A program made the position numbers and the translations under genes. The notes under the pieces were generated by a model. It saw only the letters and a program-made list of their open reading frames with translations. It had not been told where the DNA came from and made no database searches. From Ricordea florida (taxonomy: Eukaryota; Cnidaria; Anthozoa; Corallimorpharia; Ricordeidae), in NCBI GenBank assembly GCA_949710005.1, contig OX453273.1, positions 40,623,754 to 40,687,753 on the forward strand: a stretch of 64,000 nucleotides of DNA, in the 5' to 3' direction. Shown here in pieces: positions 20,111 to 29,700 of the stretch. Positions within the stretch are counted from its first letter, which is position 1. The number at the start of each line of letters is the position of its first letter.

Positions 20111-21553
20111 CTACTTTCTCTTCTTTTTAAACTGTTCCACAAAATATAGAACCACAGCCATTATCAAAAGCCAAGCATTCTTACCTAAGAATCCAATAAC
20201 TTCTCCCGCCGTTTTGAAAAGAAAGCTTACAATCGCTCCAACTATCCCTGGTAATATTTCACCTAGTTTTTTACCTATAGCTTTCAAACCATTACCAACA
20301 CCTTTACCTAATTTTTTTATTCCATTAGAAAGATTAGAAACTATAGCACCAATTACTACACCAACAGCACTCACAACCGAGAATACTGTAAAACCATACT
20401 TTTTGAAGATGTGCTTCACACGCTCTCGTAATGGTAGATTTTTAAGTATTTCTTCATTTTTACTCTCAATATAAGCTATTTGTTCTTGGTTGTAAATAAT
20501 ACTCTTTCTTGTTAGTTCTCTAAATTTATCAACTTCGGCTTGTAATCTTTCATTACTTCTTTCTAACATTGTTAAATTTGACTGTCCCTTCTTATACTTA
20601 TCTATTTCATCTTTGTATAGATTCAATTCAACTTTAAGTTTTTCAACCTCTGTTTTAGCTAATACCTTCTGTTCTACAGCAGCAGCTAAATAGACTTCAA
20701 GATCTTTGATTGCGGATTCTTTTTGCTCTATGATTCTTCGCCTCTCTTTATCATTAATAATATGTCTTTGTATCTCCCCTTCATTTGTTTCATTTGTTGC
20801 ATACAAACCAACTAGTACATTTTTTAAATCTATAATTTCTTCATTTTTTTCATTCAATATTGATTCTAATTGATGAATTTTTTTATTATCTTCACTAAAC
20901 TTCAATAAAAGATTATCATTAGCTTCAACAATTTCTTCAGCTGTAGGACCAAGGGGATCTCTTATTGTTTTTGGTAATTTTTTGTTTACATTGCCATATT
21001 CATCATAAAAATTATGCCATTTAACCTTATTAGGATCATTACGTTTTATTCCAACTTGTAATCGGTCAAAATAATCATACCTAAAATTAAATTTTGATGT
21101 TGCTTTTGCTTTTGGAAATTTATTTTTAATCTCTTGCCAGGCTTCATCTTTGTTTATTTCCATAGCCTCCATCTCAATCTCTTTACTTGATTTAGTTTTT
21201 GGTATAGCACCCCCGTCCTCATAATTCCTATAACCTCTAGTTGTAGATGTTACTAGAACTGGTATTTTTGATGGTTTTCTGCCGAGTAGTGAACTTTTTT
21301 CAAAATCATCAGGATTATCTTCTTCCCCCAATCCAATGGGATCATCTTCTGGTACTTCCGGTAATTGTATATATCCTGATTTTGTTTTAGGAATATTTTT
21401 TCTGCGGGCTGGGATAGGTCTTTTCATTTTATCATCATAAGGGTTAATTACCGTAGTGGTTGATGATATTGGATTCATTTCCATATTTTCTCTATCATCA
21501 TCATCGTCTAGATCAGTTGGTTCAAAGTCTGGTATTTCTGGTAATTCTGCCAT
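20111..21553 (-). CDS. acidic/coiled-coil protein with two C-terminal membrane segments, 480 aa
   Basis: Residues 1-60 are rich in Asp and Pro (EIPDFEPTDLDDDDD). About 200-385 is a predicted long coiled coil (LESILNEKNEEIIDLKN type). The last 95 residues hold two hydrophobic segments (FTVFSVVSAVGVVIGAIVS and AWLLIMAVVLYFVEQF) around an amphipathic Gly/Lys stretch (GVGNGLKAIGKKLGEILPG). Polinton 2 has a shorter form (320 aa) in which the coiled coil is reduced but the C-terminus is nearly identical. The amphipathic stretch resembles membrane-active peptides, which is an inference. A CTAAAGATT motif lies about 35 bases upstream. Confidence 0.7.
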   Translation of the reverse strand: MAELPEIPDFEPTDLDDDDDRENMEMNPISSTTTVINPYDDKMKRPIPARRKNIPKTKSGYIQLPEVPEDDPIGLGEEDNPDDFEKSSLLGRKPSKIPVLVTSTTRGYRNYEDGGAIPKTKSSKEIEMEAMEINKDEAWQEIKNKFPKAKATSKFNFRYDYFDRLQVGIKRNDPNKVKWHNFYDEYGNVNKKLPKTIRDPLGPTAEEIVEANDNLLLKFSEDNKKIHQLESILNEKNEEIIDLKNVLVGLYATNETNEGEIQRHIINDKERRRIIEQKESAIKDLEVYLAAAVEQKVLAKTEVEKLKVELNLYKDEIDKYKKGQSNLTMLERSNERLQAEVDKFRELTRKSIIYNQEQIAYIESKNEEILKNLPLRERVKHIFKKYGFTVFSVVSAVGVVIGAIVSNLSNGIKKLGKGVGNGLKAIGKKLGEILPGIVGAIVSFLFKTAGEVIGFLGKNAWLLIMAVVLYFVEQFKKKRK

Positions 21554-21650
21554 GATTTTTTTTACTCATCAGTAAGAAATCTTTAGACCAAAAAGTTATG
21601 TTTGTAAATTATAAAAAGAATTATGATTTAAAGATAAAAAAAATAAAAAA

Positions 21651-21935
21651 ATGAAAAAACAAAATATATATGAATTTATAGGTTTGTATGATAATATTTG
21701 GTATTATAAGCTAAGAAAATTTAATACAGAAGGAATAATTACAATTGATGACATGTTATTTTTAAGAAATATAGCAGTTAAATTTAAAGATAGAGAAAGA
21801 CTAAAAGAATTATATGAATTACTTAAAAATATTTATATGTCCACATCTAGTAATAAAAAAATATTAAAAATTTTAAATTTATTGCATGATGATATTAATA
21901 CAAAAACTTGGGGTAAACATGTATCAAATATATAA
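21651..21935 (+). CDS. unknown 94-residue protein on the opposite strand
   Basis: A small, very AT-rich frame (MKKQNIYEFIGLYDNIWYYK ...) lies on the plus strand between two leftward genes. It has its own ATTTAAAGAT motif about 24 bases before the ATG, like the other element genes. The product is probably helical and soluble. Polinton 2 has only a few bases here, so the gene is an insertion in element 1 or a loss in element 2. I recognise no family. Confidence 0.5.
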   Translation: MKKQNIYEFIGLYDNIWYYKLRKFNTEGIITIDDMLFLRNIAVKFKDRERLKELYELLKNIYMSTSSNKKILKILNLLHDDINTKTWGKHVSNI

Positions 21936-21975
21936 ATAATCATTTAATTATAAAACAATTAATGTTTTTATAATT

Positions 21976-22368
21976 TTAAAAGAATTTACTTGCAGCATAC
22001 CCCAAAGCCAACATTCCACCACCAACATATAACATTTCCCCCGTCTTTTGATTACTACTTGGTTTATAATAATCAGAGAATTTTGGTTCGTGCATTTGAG
22101 CATATAATTCTAAAGCTTCATCTGTTTTTGAAAGATTTTTTGAGGCTTGGTATTTATCATCTTTTTGTTTTAATTTCCAATCAATTAGTTTCTGTCTATT
22201 TTCCTGATATGTAGCATAATCTTTTTGATATTTTTCTAATGCTTTATCGTGTCTTATTCGTTCTGCATCTGTTTTATCTCCAGATAGATATTTTGCAAGA
22301 TATGAACCTCCAACAAAGGCAGTTGCATTTAATACAGCCCCACCTAACATCATTGCTATTGTTGCCAT
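21976..22368 (-). CDS. conserved Polinton membrane protein, 130 aa
   Basis: There is a hydrophobic N-terminus (residues 1-28, MATIAMMLGGAVLNATAFVG) and a hydrophobic C-terminus (about 108-128, GEMLYVGGGMLALGYAASKF), with a charged helical middle (DKALEKYQKDYATYQENRQK). The relative at 49771-50163 has the same length and about three quarters of its residues in common. It starts two bases after the stop of the next upstream gene, so the two are probably co-expressed. The function is unknown. Confidence 0.7.
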   Translation of the reverse strand: MATIAMMLGGAVLNATAFVGGSYLAKYLSGDKTDAERIRHDKALEKYQKDYATYQENRQKLIDWKLKQKDDKYQASKNLSKTDEALELYAQMHEPKFSDYYKPSSNQKTGEMLYVGGGMLALGYAASKFF

Positions 22369-22370
22369 AA

Positions 22371-22589
22371 TTATTTTGGTAAAATATTTTGATCCTCTAA
22401 ATATGTTTTTAGGTACATACTACCCGACAATACAACCACCCATTTTGCATAATTTGTAATACTTGAGGATGGGTCATTCATAAATGATTCTCTCATTGCT
22501 TTTTTAGCTATATAACCAACAGCAGCTGCTAACCCAATAAGCACTGCTGAATCAGTAACAGTTTTCACAAGTTTGTTTTCAGTTGACAT
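22371..22589 (-). CDS. conserved small membrane protein, 72 aa
   Basis: Two hydrophobic stretches (about residues 13-27 and 45-60) flank ESFMNDPSSSITNYAKWV. The relative at 50170-50388 differs at few positions. A TTTAAAGG motif lies at 22615-22621, and the leader is about 25 bases. Small double-span proteins of this kind occur in many Polintons. A virion or host-membrane role is inferred. Confidence 0.7.
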   Translation of the reverse strand: MSTENKLVKTVTDSAVLIGLAAAVGYIAKKAMRESFMNDPSSSITNYAKWVVVLSGSMYLKTYLEDQNILPK

Positions 22590-22631
22590 AATTTTTACTG
22601 TATCAGTAAGAAACCTTTAAATCGGCTTTCC

Positions 22632-23102
22632 TCATATCATTCCAATTTTTGGTCGATCTAGCGGTTTAGATGTTGTAGGACAAGCAGGTATTCTATTTTT
22701 ATTATCCTCCTTTTCGTCTTTACCGGTCTTTAGACTTTGTTGGTATCCGCCCCGATATCTCATAAAAATGTCAAATGCTGTAAACCCTATTCCTACAATA
22801 GATAAAACGGTTGTAAAAGATAGCTCTGGAAGCCATACCCTATTAGACCCACTTTCTGTATTTTCATTTTTAATCTCCTCCTGTTCCTTTTCACGTTTCA
22901 TCTCCCTAGCTAATGCTTCTTTTGCTTTTTTATTATATTCGGCTAATTTCTTACCAGCTGCGACTTTTTTAGGATCTTTCACCCTCTTTTTAGAAACATT
23001 ACCTTCAGTTTTTTCTTTTGGTGTATCCATTGTAATTTGTTCCACAACTTCTGTTCCCCCTTCACTCCGGCTTTGCTCGATTTGTTCAGTTTGGTCAGAC
23101 AT
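22632..23102 (-). CDS. basic protein with one membrane segment, 156 aa
   Basis: The N-terminal acidic part is followed by a Lys-rich helix (DPKKVAAGKKLAEYNKKAKE, about 43-75) and one membrane span (LSFTTVLSIVGIGFTAFDIF, about 95-114). The C-terminal tail is longer than in the relative at 50434-50844. It includes a short SLKTGKDEKE insert that matches GC-rich inserts elsewhere in element 1. A TTTAAAG motif lies at 23131-23137. The basic helix might bind DNA, but this is not established. Confidence 0.65.
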   Translation of the reverse strand: MSDQTEQIEQSRSEGGTEVVEQITMDTPKEKTEGNVSKKRVKDPKKVAAGKKLAEYNKKAKEALAREMKREKEQEEIKNENTESGSNRVWLPELSFTTVLSIVGIGFTAFDIFMRYRGGYQQSLKTGKDEKEDNKNRIPACPTTSKPLDRPKIGMI

Positions 23103-23160
23103 TATTATTTTATTTCACAAAGTAAAGAATCTTTAAATCAGTTGTGCCTAGTAAACAGTA

Positions 23161-23742
23161 TCAGACCTGCTCAGTTGTATTTGAAATCTCTTGATTTTTA
23201 TACTCAGTTGTACTTGAAACTTCTTGTTTTTTGTTGAATTTAACGTGTTTAGCAACCTGAAATAGCCCACTAGCAAGTGCTGCCAATCTTCCTGCTTTCA
23301 ATGCTAAAAGCCCTACAATGTTTTTTAGTTCACGATTAACCAGATTATCATTCTTCAAATCATCACAAAGAGCTTCTATATCATCCACAGGAACCATGTA
23401 AGAAATAACTTTAGAAACTAATTGAAGAGATGAATCTACTAACCCACCATTAATTTTCTTACCCAATACTGCTTGGTATCGATTATAATATTTATCAACA
23501 TCTTTCACTGATAATTTTTTTATATCACCTAAACTCATATCAACACCTAAATATTCTTTTGTGCTTCCAAGGACTGCTAGAATAGCTAGTGATTCTTGTT
23601 TTTCGGCTTCGCCGGTCTTTAGACTTATTTCAAGTTCATGTTCCTCTCTTCGTTCGGTATCATCATTATCTTTTACCCCAGTCTTTTCTTCCTCTATATC
23701 CTTCAGATCAGCAGAGCCGATATAATCTTCTACATCCGCCAT
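23161..23742 (-). CDS. conserved Polinton protein, 193 aa
   Basis: The conserved part is YYNRYQAVLGKKINGGLVDS ... VISYMVPVDDIEALCDDLKN ... LALKAGRLAALASGLFQVAK. It matches the 173-residue protein at 50880-51401. Element 1 has an extra SLKTGEAEKQ stretch near residue 40 coded by a GC-rich palindrome. The product is helical and moderately hydrophobic. I know the family from Polintons of marine invertebrates, but no function. Confidence 0.65.
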   Translation of the reverse strand: MADVEDYIGSADLKDIEEEKTGVKDNDDTERREEHELEISLKTGEAEKQESLAILAVLGSTKEYLGVDMSLGDIKKLSVKDVDKYYNRYQAVLGKKINGGLVDSSLQLVSKVISYMVPVDDIEALCDDLKNDNLVNRELKNIVGLLALKAGRLAALASGLFQVAKHVKFNKKQEVSSTTEYKNQEISNTTEQV

Positions 23743-23782
23743 CTTATAATTTTCTAATAATACAAAGATTCTTTTAAATCGG

Positions 23783-24409
23783 CTACGCCCCGTTTGGAAC
23801 TTCCAAATAACAATTAAATGGATGTCGTAAAGATAAGCAAAGTCTAGAGTATTTTTCAGTTTTCAGGAGTTGTACAAACTTTTTACTAGTTTCAGGGTCT
23901 AAATCACCCCCATAATCTTCAAAAAACATCTTCATACCTTTCTGCGAGGGATTATGAAATGAAACAACGCAAGCTACATTTTCACGGAATGGTTTTGCTA
24001 TCGATGTTAATTGCTGAGTGAGAACCCAAACTGATAATCCATGATGCCTTCCAGAAAATGCTAAATCTATAAACTTGTTTGATCGCTTCTTCAAATCATT
24101 TGAAACAGCACAATCATCTAAAATTATTAGTGTATTTGTTCCAGAGAATAAAGTTTGACAATCAGCTAACAATTCATTAATCTCATCAATGTTGCTGGCA
24201 TCTGGTGATAATACATAGAAATGTTTATCTCCTCTAGCAAAATTATGATATGTTTTATTTTTAGAATAAGTTGGGCATATTAAAACAATGAATTCAAACA
24301 ATTTTCGAAATGGGCCCCGTAGTTGATCTATAATGTACTTTGTCTTTCCACAATTTGTTGGACCTGTTATAATACAGTTAAAAGGAATTTTATCTCGTAA
24401 TTCTTCCAT
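23783..24409 (-). CDS. A32/FtsK-like genome-packaging ATPase
   Basis: This 208-residue P-loop ATPase has Walker A GPTNCGKT (residues 16-23) and Walker B LIILDDC (94-100). A conserved SGRHHGLSVWVLTQQ segment follows, with the sensor-like polar residues typical of the family. This is the packaging ATPase found in Polintons, adintoviruses and relatives, which drives DNA into the capsid. It lies directly downstream of the major capsid gene (30-base gap), and the same pair is kept in Polinton 2. Length and motifs are complete. Confidence 0.88.
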   Translation of the reverse strand: MEELRDKIPFNCIITGPTNCGKTKYIIDQLRGPFRKLFEFIVLICPTYSKNKTYHNFARGDKHFYVLSPDASNIDEINELLADCQTLFSGTNTLIILDDCAVSNDLKKRSNKFIDLAFSGRHHGLSVWVLTQQLTSIAKPFRENVACVVSFHNPSQKGMKMFFEDYGGDLDPETSKKFVQLLKTEKYSRLCLSLRHPFNCYLEVPNGA

Positions 24410-24439
24410 GATTTTTGTATCATAACATAAGGTTTTAAG

Positions 24440-25696
24440 TTAATACATAATGGAGTGCAAACCTGACTTCATAACCTCCATTAATGCATCAGCTACAACA
24501 AACATATAACAAGTAATAACACCAGACCCACCAACTTTTCTTCTCATTTCTATTTTTATACCATCTTGTGCGTTGTTTAAGGCTAGACCACCCCCATGAA
24601 TGCCATTATCTGGATGAGTTCTCAAATCTATCCACAGGGCAAACTTGTTATTATAAAAATCCTTTTCCTTTACTGACCATCTAGTGAAACCGGAACCAGA
24701 TGGAAGAATGAAGCGTTTCTTTATTGACTCCCAGAAGTCTGAAGGTACCATCCCCTTAGAGTAAAAACGGTTTGGAACTCCATTAACATCAATATTAATT
24801 GAGCTGAAACCTGGATTTAAAAACCTCTCAGAATTTTTTTGCCCTGGGTCGTATGGTAATATAAACAAACATAATATTCCTGTAATCGACCTTCTGGGGA
24901 GATTAATATGCTGGTTTATAACACCGTCATTAGGTCTGGATATGGTGAAAGTTTTGTGTAGAGTGACATTCTCATACAAGAATCCTTTACCAACCTGATA
25001 AGCCGCCTGTGCCTCACTAGCTAAGTATTTGCTTGATATACAAGAATATTCCAACTCAAGGTTTGTTATTTTATAAGTTGGAGTCTTGGTCGCGTCAGAA
25101 TATACAACAATATCGTTAACTGGAGCCAGTGTAATCTCAAAGATTAGTTGATGATCTAATGCCCTTGGATAGAAAACTCCATGATCTTTGAGTATAGGAT
25201 GATTTAGCGGGATGTGGTACTTGGTGTTATGTACTGCTGCAAGGGCCACTTCATTTACATCCGTGTCTACTTTATCACCCGCATTTGTCCGGAGCCTCCT
25301 CATGTTTCTAGAAGAAATACCCTGTTTTAATCTATCCTCACGTTCTTCATCTGTTAAGAATAAGTCGTGGTATGTTTGAAAAAGATCGTATCTTTGAGTA
25401 TCCTGTAGTGTTTCACCGCCAAAAAGAACCCTGAGTCTGGTTACAAGATTACTACTTACATTATTCACAATGGTGTTATCTTCATGACCATCAACATCTA
25501 GGTTAAATACTAGATATACACTTCCTGGCACAATCACTAAATTTTCAGAAAGTTTAGGAATATTTATATATAACGTTTCTCCAGGATTAGCTGATGATGG
25601 GTTTAGTGTAATTCTATTCAATATTGATTCATCTTTCAAACCTAGTGGATCTCTTGGAATCCTGTTTGGGTTAATTTTTTCAGATATGGTTGTCAT
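24440..25696 (-). CDS. major capsid protein (double jelly-roll type)
   Basis: This 418-residue protein is conserved with that at 52067-53302 (411 aa). Typical Polinton capsid strings are seen: NPGETLYINIPKL near the N-terminus, LRVLFGGETLQDTQRYDLFQ around residue 90, NHPILKDHGVFYPRALDHQL around 175, and a NLPRRSITGILCLFI block further on. The length is slightly below the usual 450-600 residues. It is expected to form the hexon-like capsomers. It is divergent from the integrase, with only 33 bases between the start codons. A TTTAAAGATT motif pointing towards it is in that gap. Confidence 0.85.
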   Translation of the reverse strand: MTTISEKINPNRIPRDPLGLKDESILNRITLNPSSANPGETLYINIPKLSENLVIVPGSVYLVFNLDVDGHEDNTIVNNVSSNLVTRLRVLFGGETLQDTQRYDLFQTYHDLFLTDEEREDRLKQGISSRNMRRLRTNAGDKVDTDVNEVALAAVHNTKYHIPLNHPILKDHGVFYPRALDHQLIFEITLAPVNDIVVYSDATKTPTYKITNLELEYSCISSKYLASEAQAAYQVGKGFLYENVTLHKTFTISRPNDGVINQHINLPRRSITGILCLFILPYDPGQKNSERFLNPGFSSINIDVNGVPNRFYSKGMVPSDFWESIKKRFILPSGSGFTRWSVKEKDFYNNKFALWIDLRTHPDNGIHGGGLALNNAQDGIKIEMRRKVGGSGVITCYMFVVADALMEVMKSGLHSIMY

Positions 25697-25735
25697 ATTT
25701 ATTTATAAGATACTTTGGTTAATCTTTAAATGAGT
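25697..25735. promoter_or_regulatory. capsid/integrase divergent promoter region
   Basis: Only 33 bases separate the two start codons. The TTTAAAG motif (minus strand) is about 25 bases before the capsid ATG and overlaps the integrase ATG itself. The same layout is seen at 53303-53340. The integrase transcript must therefore start inside the capsid gene, or use a later start codon. Confidence 0.6.
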
Positions 25736-26764
25736 AACGAAAACATATCCCAAAGGTTATCAAAAAAATCGGCGACGCCGGGCCTGACTTTGAGTCGGAT
25801 ATATTATTCAACTGAAGGGTATTGGAAAGGATATTCTGCAATTAATAAATTAGCTGAAAAGGTGAAAGTAAGTGAAGATGTAGCAAAAAAATGGTTACAA
25901 AAACAGGCGATATGGCAAATATATCTACCCACTCCAAAGTATATTCCTAGGCCGCACTGGACTGTGGATAAACCTAATCAGATTCACCAAGCGGATTTAT
26001 TATTTTTACCTCATGATAGAGTTGGAAGAAAAACATATAAATACGCATTAGTTGTGGTTGATGTGGCCTCAAGATATAAAGGGGCTGAACCATTAACTTC
26101 AAAAGAAAGTCGAGAAATTTCAAAAGCTTTTGAAAAAATATATTCCAGAAAGTTAAAATATCCTAAAACATTAATGGTTGATCCTGGAAAAGAATTTATG
26201 GGTGAGGTTACTAAACTTATGAATTATCATAATGTAAACATTCAAAGAAGTGAAGCTGGAAATCATAGAGCTCAGGCCTTTGTTGAAAGAGCAAATAGAA
26301 CATTAGGTGAACGATTATTTAGTCATCAATATGCACAAGAAATGATTAGTGATAGCCGATCCAGAGTATGGGTGAAACGATTACCTGATATTTTGAAAAC
26401 TTTGAACAATACACCTACGAGATTAACTGGTAAAGAGCCAGATAAAGCTATAAAACAGAAAGAAGTGGAACTTAAAACCAAAAGATATAATCGAGTTGTT
26501 GGTGTTGATGAGGTAAGATTATCTCCTTTTGTTAGAGTTAGATATTTATTATCTCCTGGAGAACTTGAGGGTGGTGAAAAAAGGAGAGCTACAGATCCTA
26601 TTTGGAGCATCAAAGTTTATGATATTTCTAGAAGTGTTATTTCACCTAATCAACCGGTTTTATATTATTTATTGGATGGCCCTAGACGGGGATTTGTAAG
26701 GGAAGAATTGCAGGTTATTCCTTATGATACTGAGTTGCCTCCTAATTCTGTTTTGAGACTATAA
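25730..26764 (+). CDS. retrovirus-type (DDE) integrase
   Basis: This 344-residue integrase inserts the element DNA. The core has D89 (HQADLLF), D151 (MVDPGKEF) and E186 (AFVERANRTL), a D,D(34/35)E set, with HWTVDKP ahead of it. The last 100 residues (PIWSIKVYDISRSVISPNQP) are the C-terminal DNA-binding-like domain. The N-terminus has 14 extra residues (SQRLSKKSATPGLT) absent in Polinton 2 and encoded by a GC-rich insert. The stop overlaps the end of PolB tail to tail by 43 bases. The frame is intact and the 5-bp target duplication fits this enzyme. Confidence 0.9.
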   Translation: MSNENISQRLSKKSATPGLTLSRIYYSTEGYWKGYSAINKLAEKVKVSEDVAKKWLQKQAIWQIYLPTPKYIPRPHWTVDKPNQIHQADLLFLPHDRVGRKTYKYALVVVDVASRYKGAEPLTSKESREISKAFEKIYSRKLKYPKTLMVDPGKEFMGEVTKLMNYHNVNIQRSEAGNHRAQAFVERANRTLGERLFSHQYAQEMISDSRSRVWVKRLPDILKTLNNTPTRLTGKEPDKAIKQKEVELKTKRYNRVVGVDEVRLSPFVRVRYLLSPGELEGGEKRRATDPIWSIKVYDISRSVISPNQPVLYYLLDGPRRGFVREELQVIPYDTELPPNSVLRL

Positions 26765-29700
26765 TGTCCATAGGCTAAAGTACTTATTTTATCTTTACAA
26801 ATTATTCTCTTATCATCACCAGCAGATAGTGCAACTTTATTAATTGTTTCTGTATAAACATCATGTAAATGACTTCTAATTACATTCATCCGCCTCATCT
26901 GTGGCTCTTTATTGAAAAGGCAATCCTTATAATCATTAAATCTTATGGTATTTTTTACGACTGCCTTCTTTACTCCCTTACATTTCTTTTCTTCTTCGCC
27001 CTCATCCATCCTGTAGGAGTAAAGCTTTGCTCGTAGGCCTACAAATTCAGTTATCTGCCTACCGCCAGCCTCATCTTTAAACATATTGATGACTTTTTTG
27101 TTTACGCCTGCCTCGATGCCTGATGGATGGTTTTTAGGAAAATTGCTGGTATCGAACATTTTTCTCACATCGGGGGCAATGTCCTTGTAGAAATCTTCCG
27201 TTTCTATCAAATATGCTAGACTGTCCGTATCTGTAAAAAGTAATTTTACCATTTCGCCGTATTTGGGTTTGATATAATTGTAGTGAAAGTTGTACATTAT
27301 TGTTTTACTTAAATCCAGAATGCACATACCCAAGTAAACTGGCTTATTGAATACTAACTTTGTTTTCTTCATGTGAATGGCTACAAGATTTTCACAAAAG
27401 ATAGTACGATGCTGGTAGTTAGGTTTTGATATTAATTTTTTCGCGTCTTTTTGATTTGTAACTAATTTAATGTCAACCCTATTTCTAATGTTTTCCATTG
27501 TTTTGCCAAACACAGAATTGTTCATTAACTTGAAGAAATCTTTCTCAAAATCGTTATTTCCTTTAGCTCTTAGGTTAGTATTCAAGTCAATGTAAGGTTT
27601 TAACCAAGCTGACTCTTCGAATGTAATTCCTCTATGAATTTTTGTAACTTTCAATCCCAAGTATTGGTAAAGTTTTAGTGTTTCACGATGAACAACATAC
27701 TTTACCTTATTGTTTAGGTTTGGTATTAATTTCTCCACTTTATTAACTACAAGCCTCTCTGGAGCTAAAGGATAATCATTGTGTAAATCATGAAGGTGAG
27801 TTGGGTATTCTAAATCAACCTCTAGTATACATGGGGTATTTTCCCAGTTTCTAAGATCTTTATTAGGCATCCATCTGAAACCGTGGGTTGGTAAAGGCCT
27901 ACTCATTCCTCCTCCATACAAATTATTAGCGTCGAGATATTGAATAAACATTTTGGGTAGATTGGGGTCATAATTACTCATGTATGGGTTGTTTGCTTTC
28001 CCATATCTGGTAGAAATCATAGAGATGCCGCCCCGGATACCTTTCTCAAACATAAGAAGCATATCAACGTCGGTTAACAGTTCCAAATTCACTTTTGTGT
28101 ACTTTAACGCGGCGTCCCAAGCTAGTCCTGGTGCTGTATAATAGTGGGCGGGATCCAAACCATAATGGGTTTGACAAACATCTCTAAAGTTCTCAAATAC
28201 ATCCGCTAAAAGTAGTACATCCGTCTTGAGATACAAATCGTGGTATTCTCTCATTGTTTTCATTTTGAAGGTTTTCCATACATTTTGTGCGTGCTGGTAA
28301 TCACCTTCTTTTATTTCTTCGTCGTTTAGTTTAGAGTAGAATTCATCCTTTGATGGAAGTTGGGTTGCGCTTAGTTTTTCAAATTTGTCGAACCATTCAT
28401 AGGGAAAAACGCCCTTTCTAAACAACAGCTTTAATTGTTCGCCTTCATAGCAACTCGTTAAGTTTTTGAAAGATTCTTTTGGGAGATTAGTTACTAATTT
28501 ATCAAGACTGGCTGCCATAAATTTAAATGAATCAATAAATCTAATTTCTCTCTTAACCTCAACCATCTTACCTTCTTTATTTGTAAATGTATCAACCACA
28601 ATCTGTTTTGTGAAAGAAATGTACTTTTCCTCGCTATTGGGGATACAATTTATATTGCCTTTTGTTTTACCAAGGTTTTTGATAAAAAGATGAGCATCAT
28701 ACCCAGATAGGTTGTGAAATATTACCGGGAAATACTTTGGAATCTTGTAATTTAAGTTACATTCGTTATGAGCTGCTCCTCTGTAATTTCCTGTAAGATG
28801 ACAGTGATCTATTACCTTATCTTCTCCCAATTCTTTTTCACAAATGTGACAGTGCGTTGCTGAATTATGACTTATTTTATCGTCTCCGGTCATCCTAACT
28901 TTCTTTTTGTATCTAAAATTATTGTAAATTAGCCTAATATCCGACTCTAAACTTTTTACAAATATTTGCGCTACATCTTCATCTGGTGATTTAGCTGTGT
29001 ATTGTCTAATACCAGCTTCATTTTCATCAAAAAATTTCACAAGATAACTGAATCCCGATGGTGTATGCTTTTGATATTGTTTGGTAAAGCTTTTACGAAG
29101 GTCTGGAGAGCATGTATCTATTTTTTCTGTAAAGCTCTCAAAGTCTGCGTATACAACAAAGGGTACGCGCATTTTTCTATTGTGATTAATGAATTTAATA
29201 AACTTTGGGTTACCATCTTCATCCTTAGGCATATTAATCTTGACTTCTTCATTTGTGTTACAATATTCTAGATGTTTTTCCAATGATTTTTCTGTGGGAA
29301 ATGAATTGTAGCATCTACGACAAAATTCTCGTTTGTGTTGATTATTATTTATTTGCGAAGATACAAGTCTGCTAAAATTCTTTATCCAACAGTAGTGGTT
29401 ATTTCCTTCATCATTCGATATTAGAAGTAATTCAATCAAATAACCACTTTGTTTCTTACTTATTCTCAGAGGATATACTTCTCCCTTATCTTTATCAAAT
29501 CCGTGGACGTTAATCGTGTAATAAGGATTTTGTTTTTCAAACTTATCAATATCTTTCAATTTAGTGGGGAACTCTATTCCTGTCCAGTTAAACTTTTCAG
29601 AGTTCTCTATCATTTGTTTATCTAGTCTTTGTGGATTTTTCTGTTTTGGAAACGCAGCGGAAGTTATTGCCCACTTGAAACATTCACTATCATTCTCATT

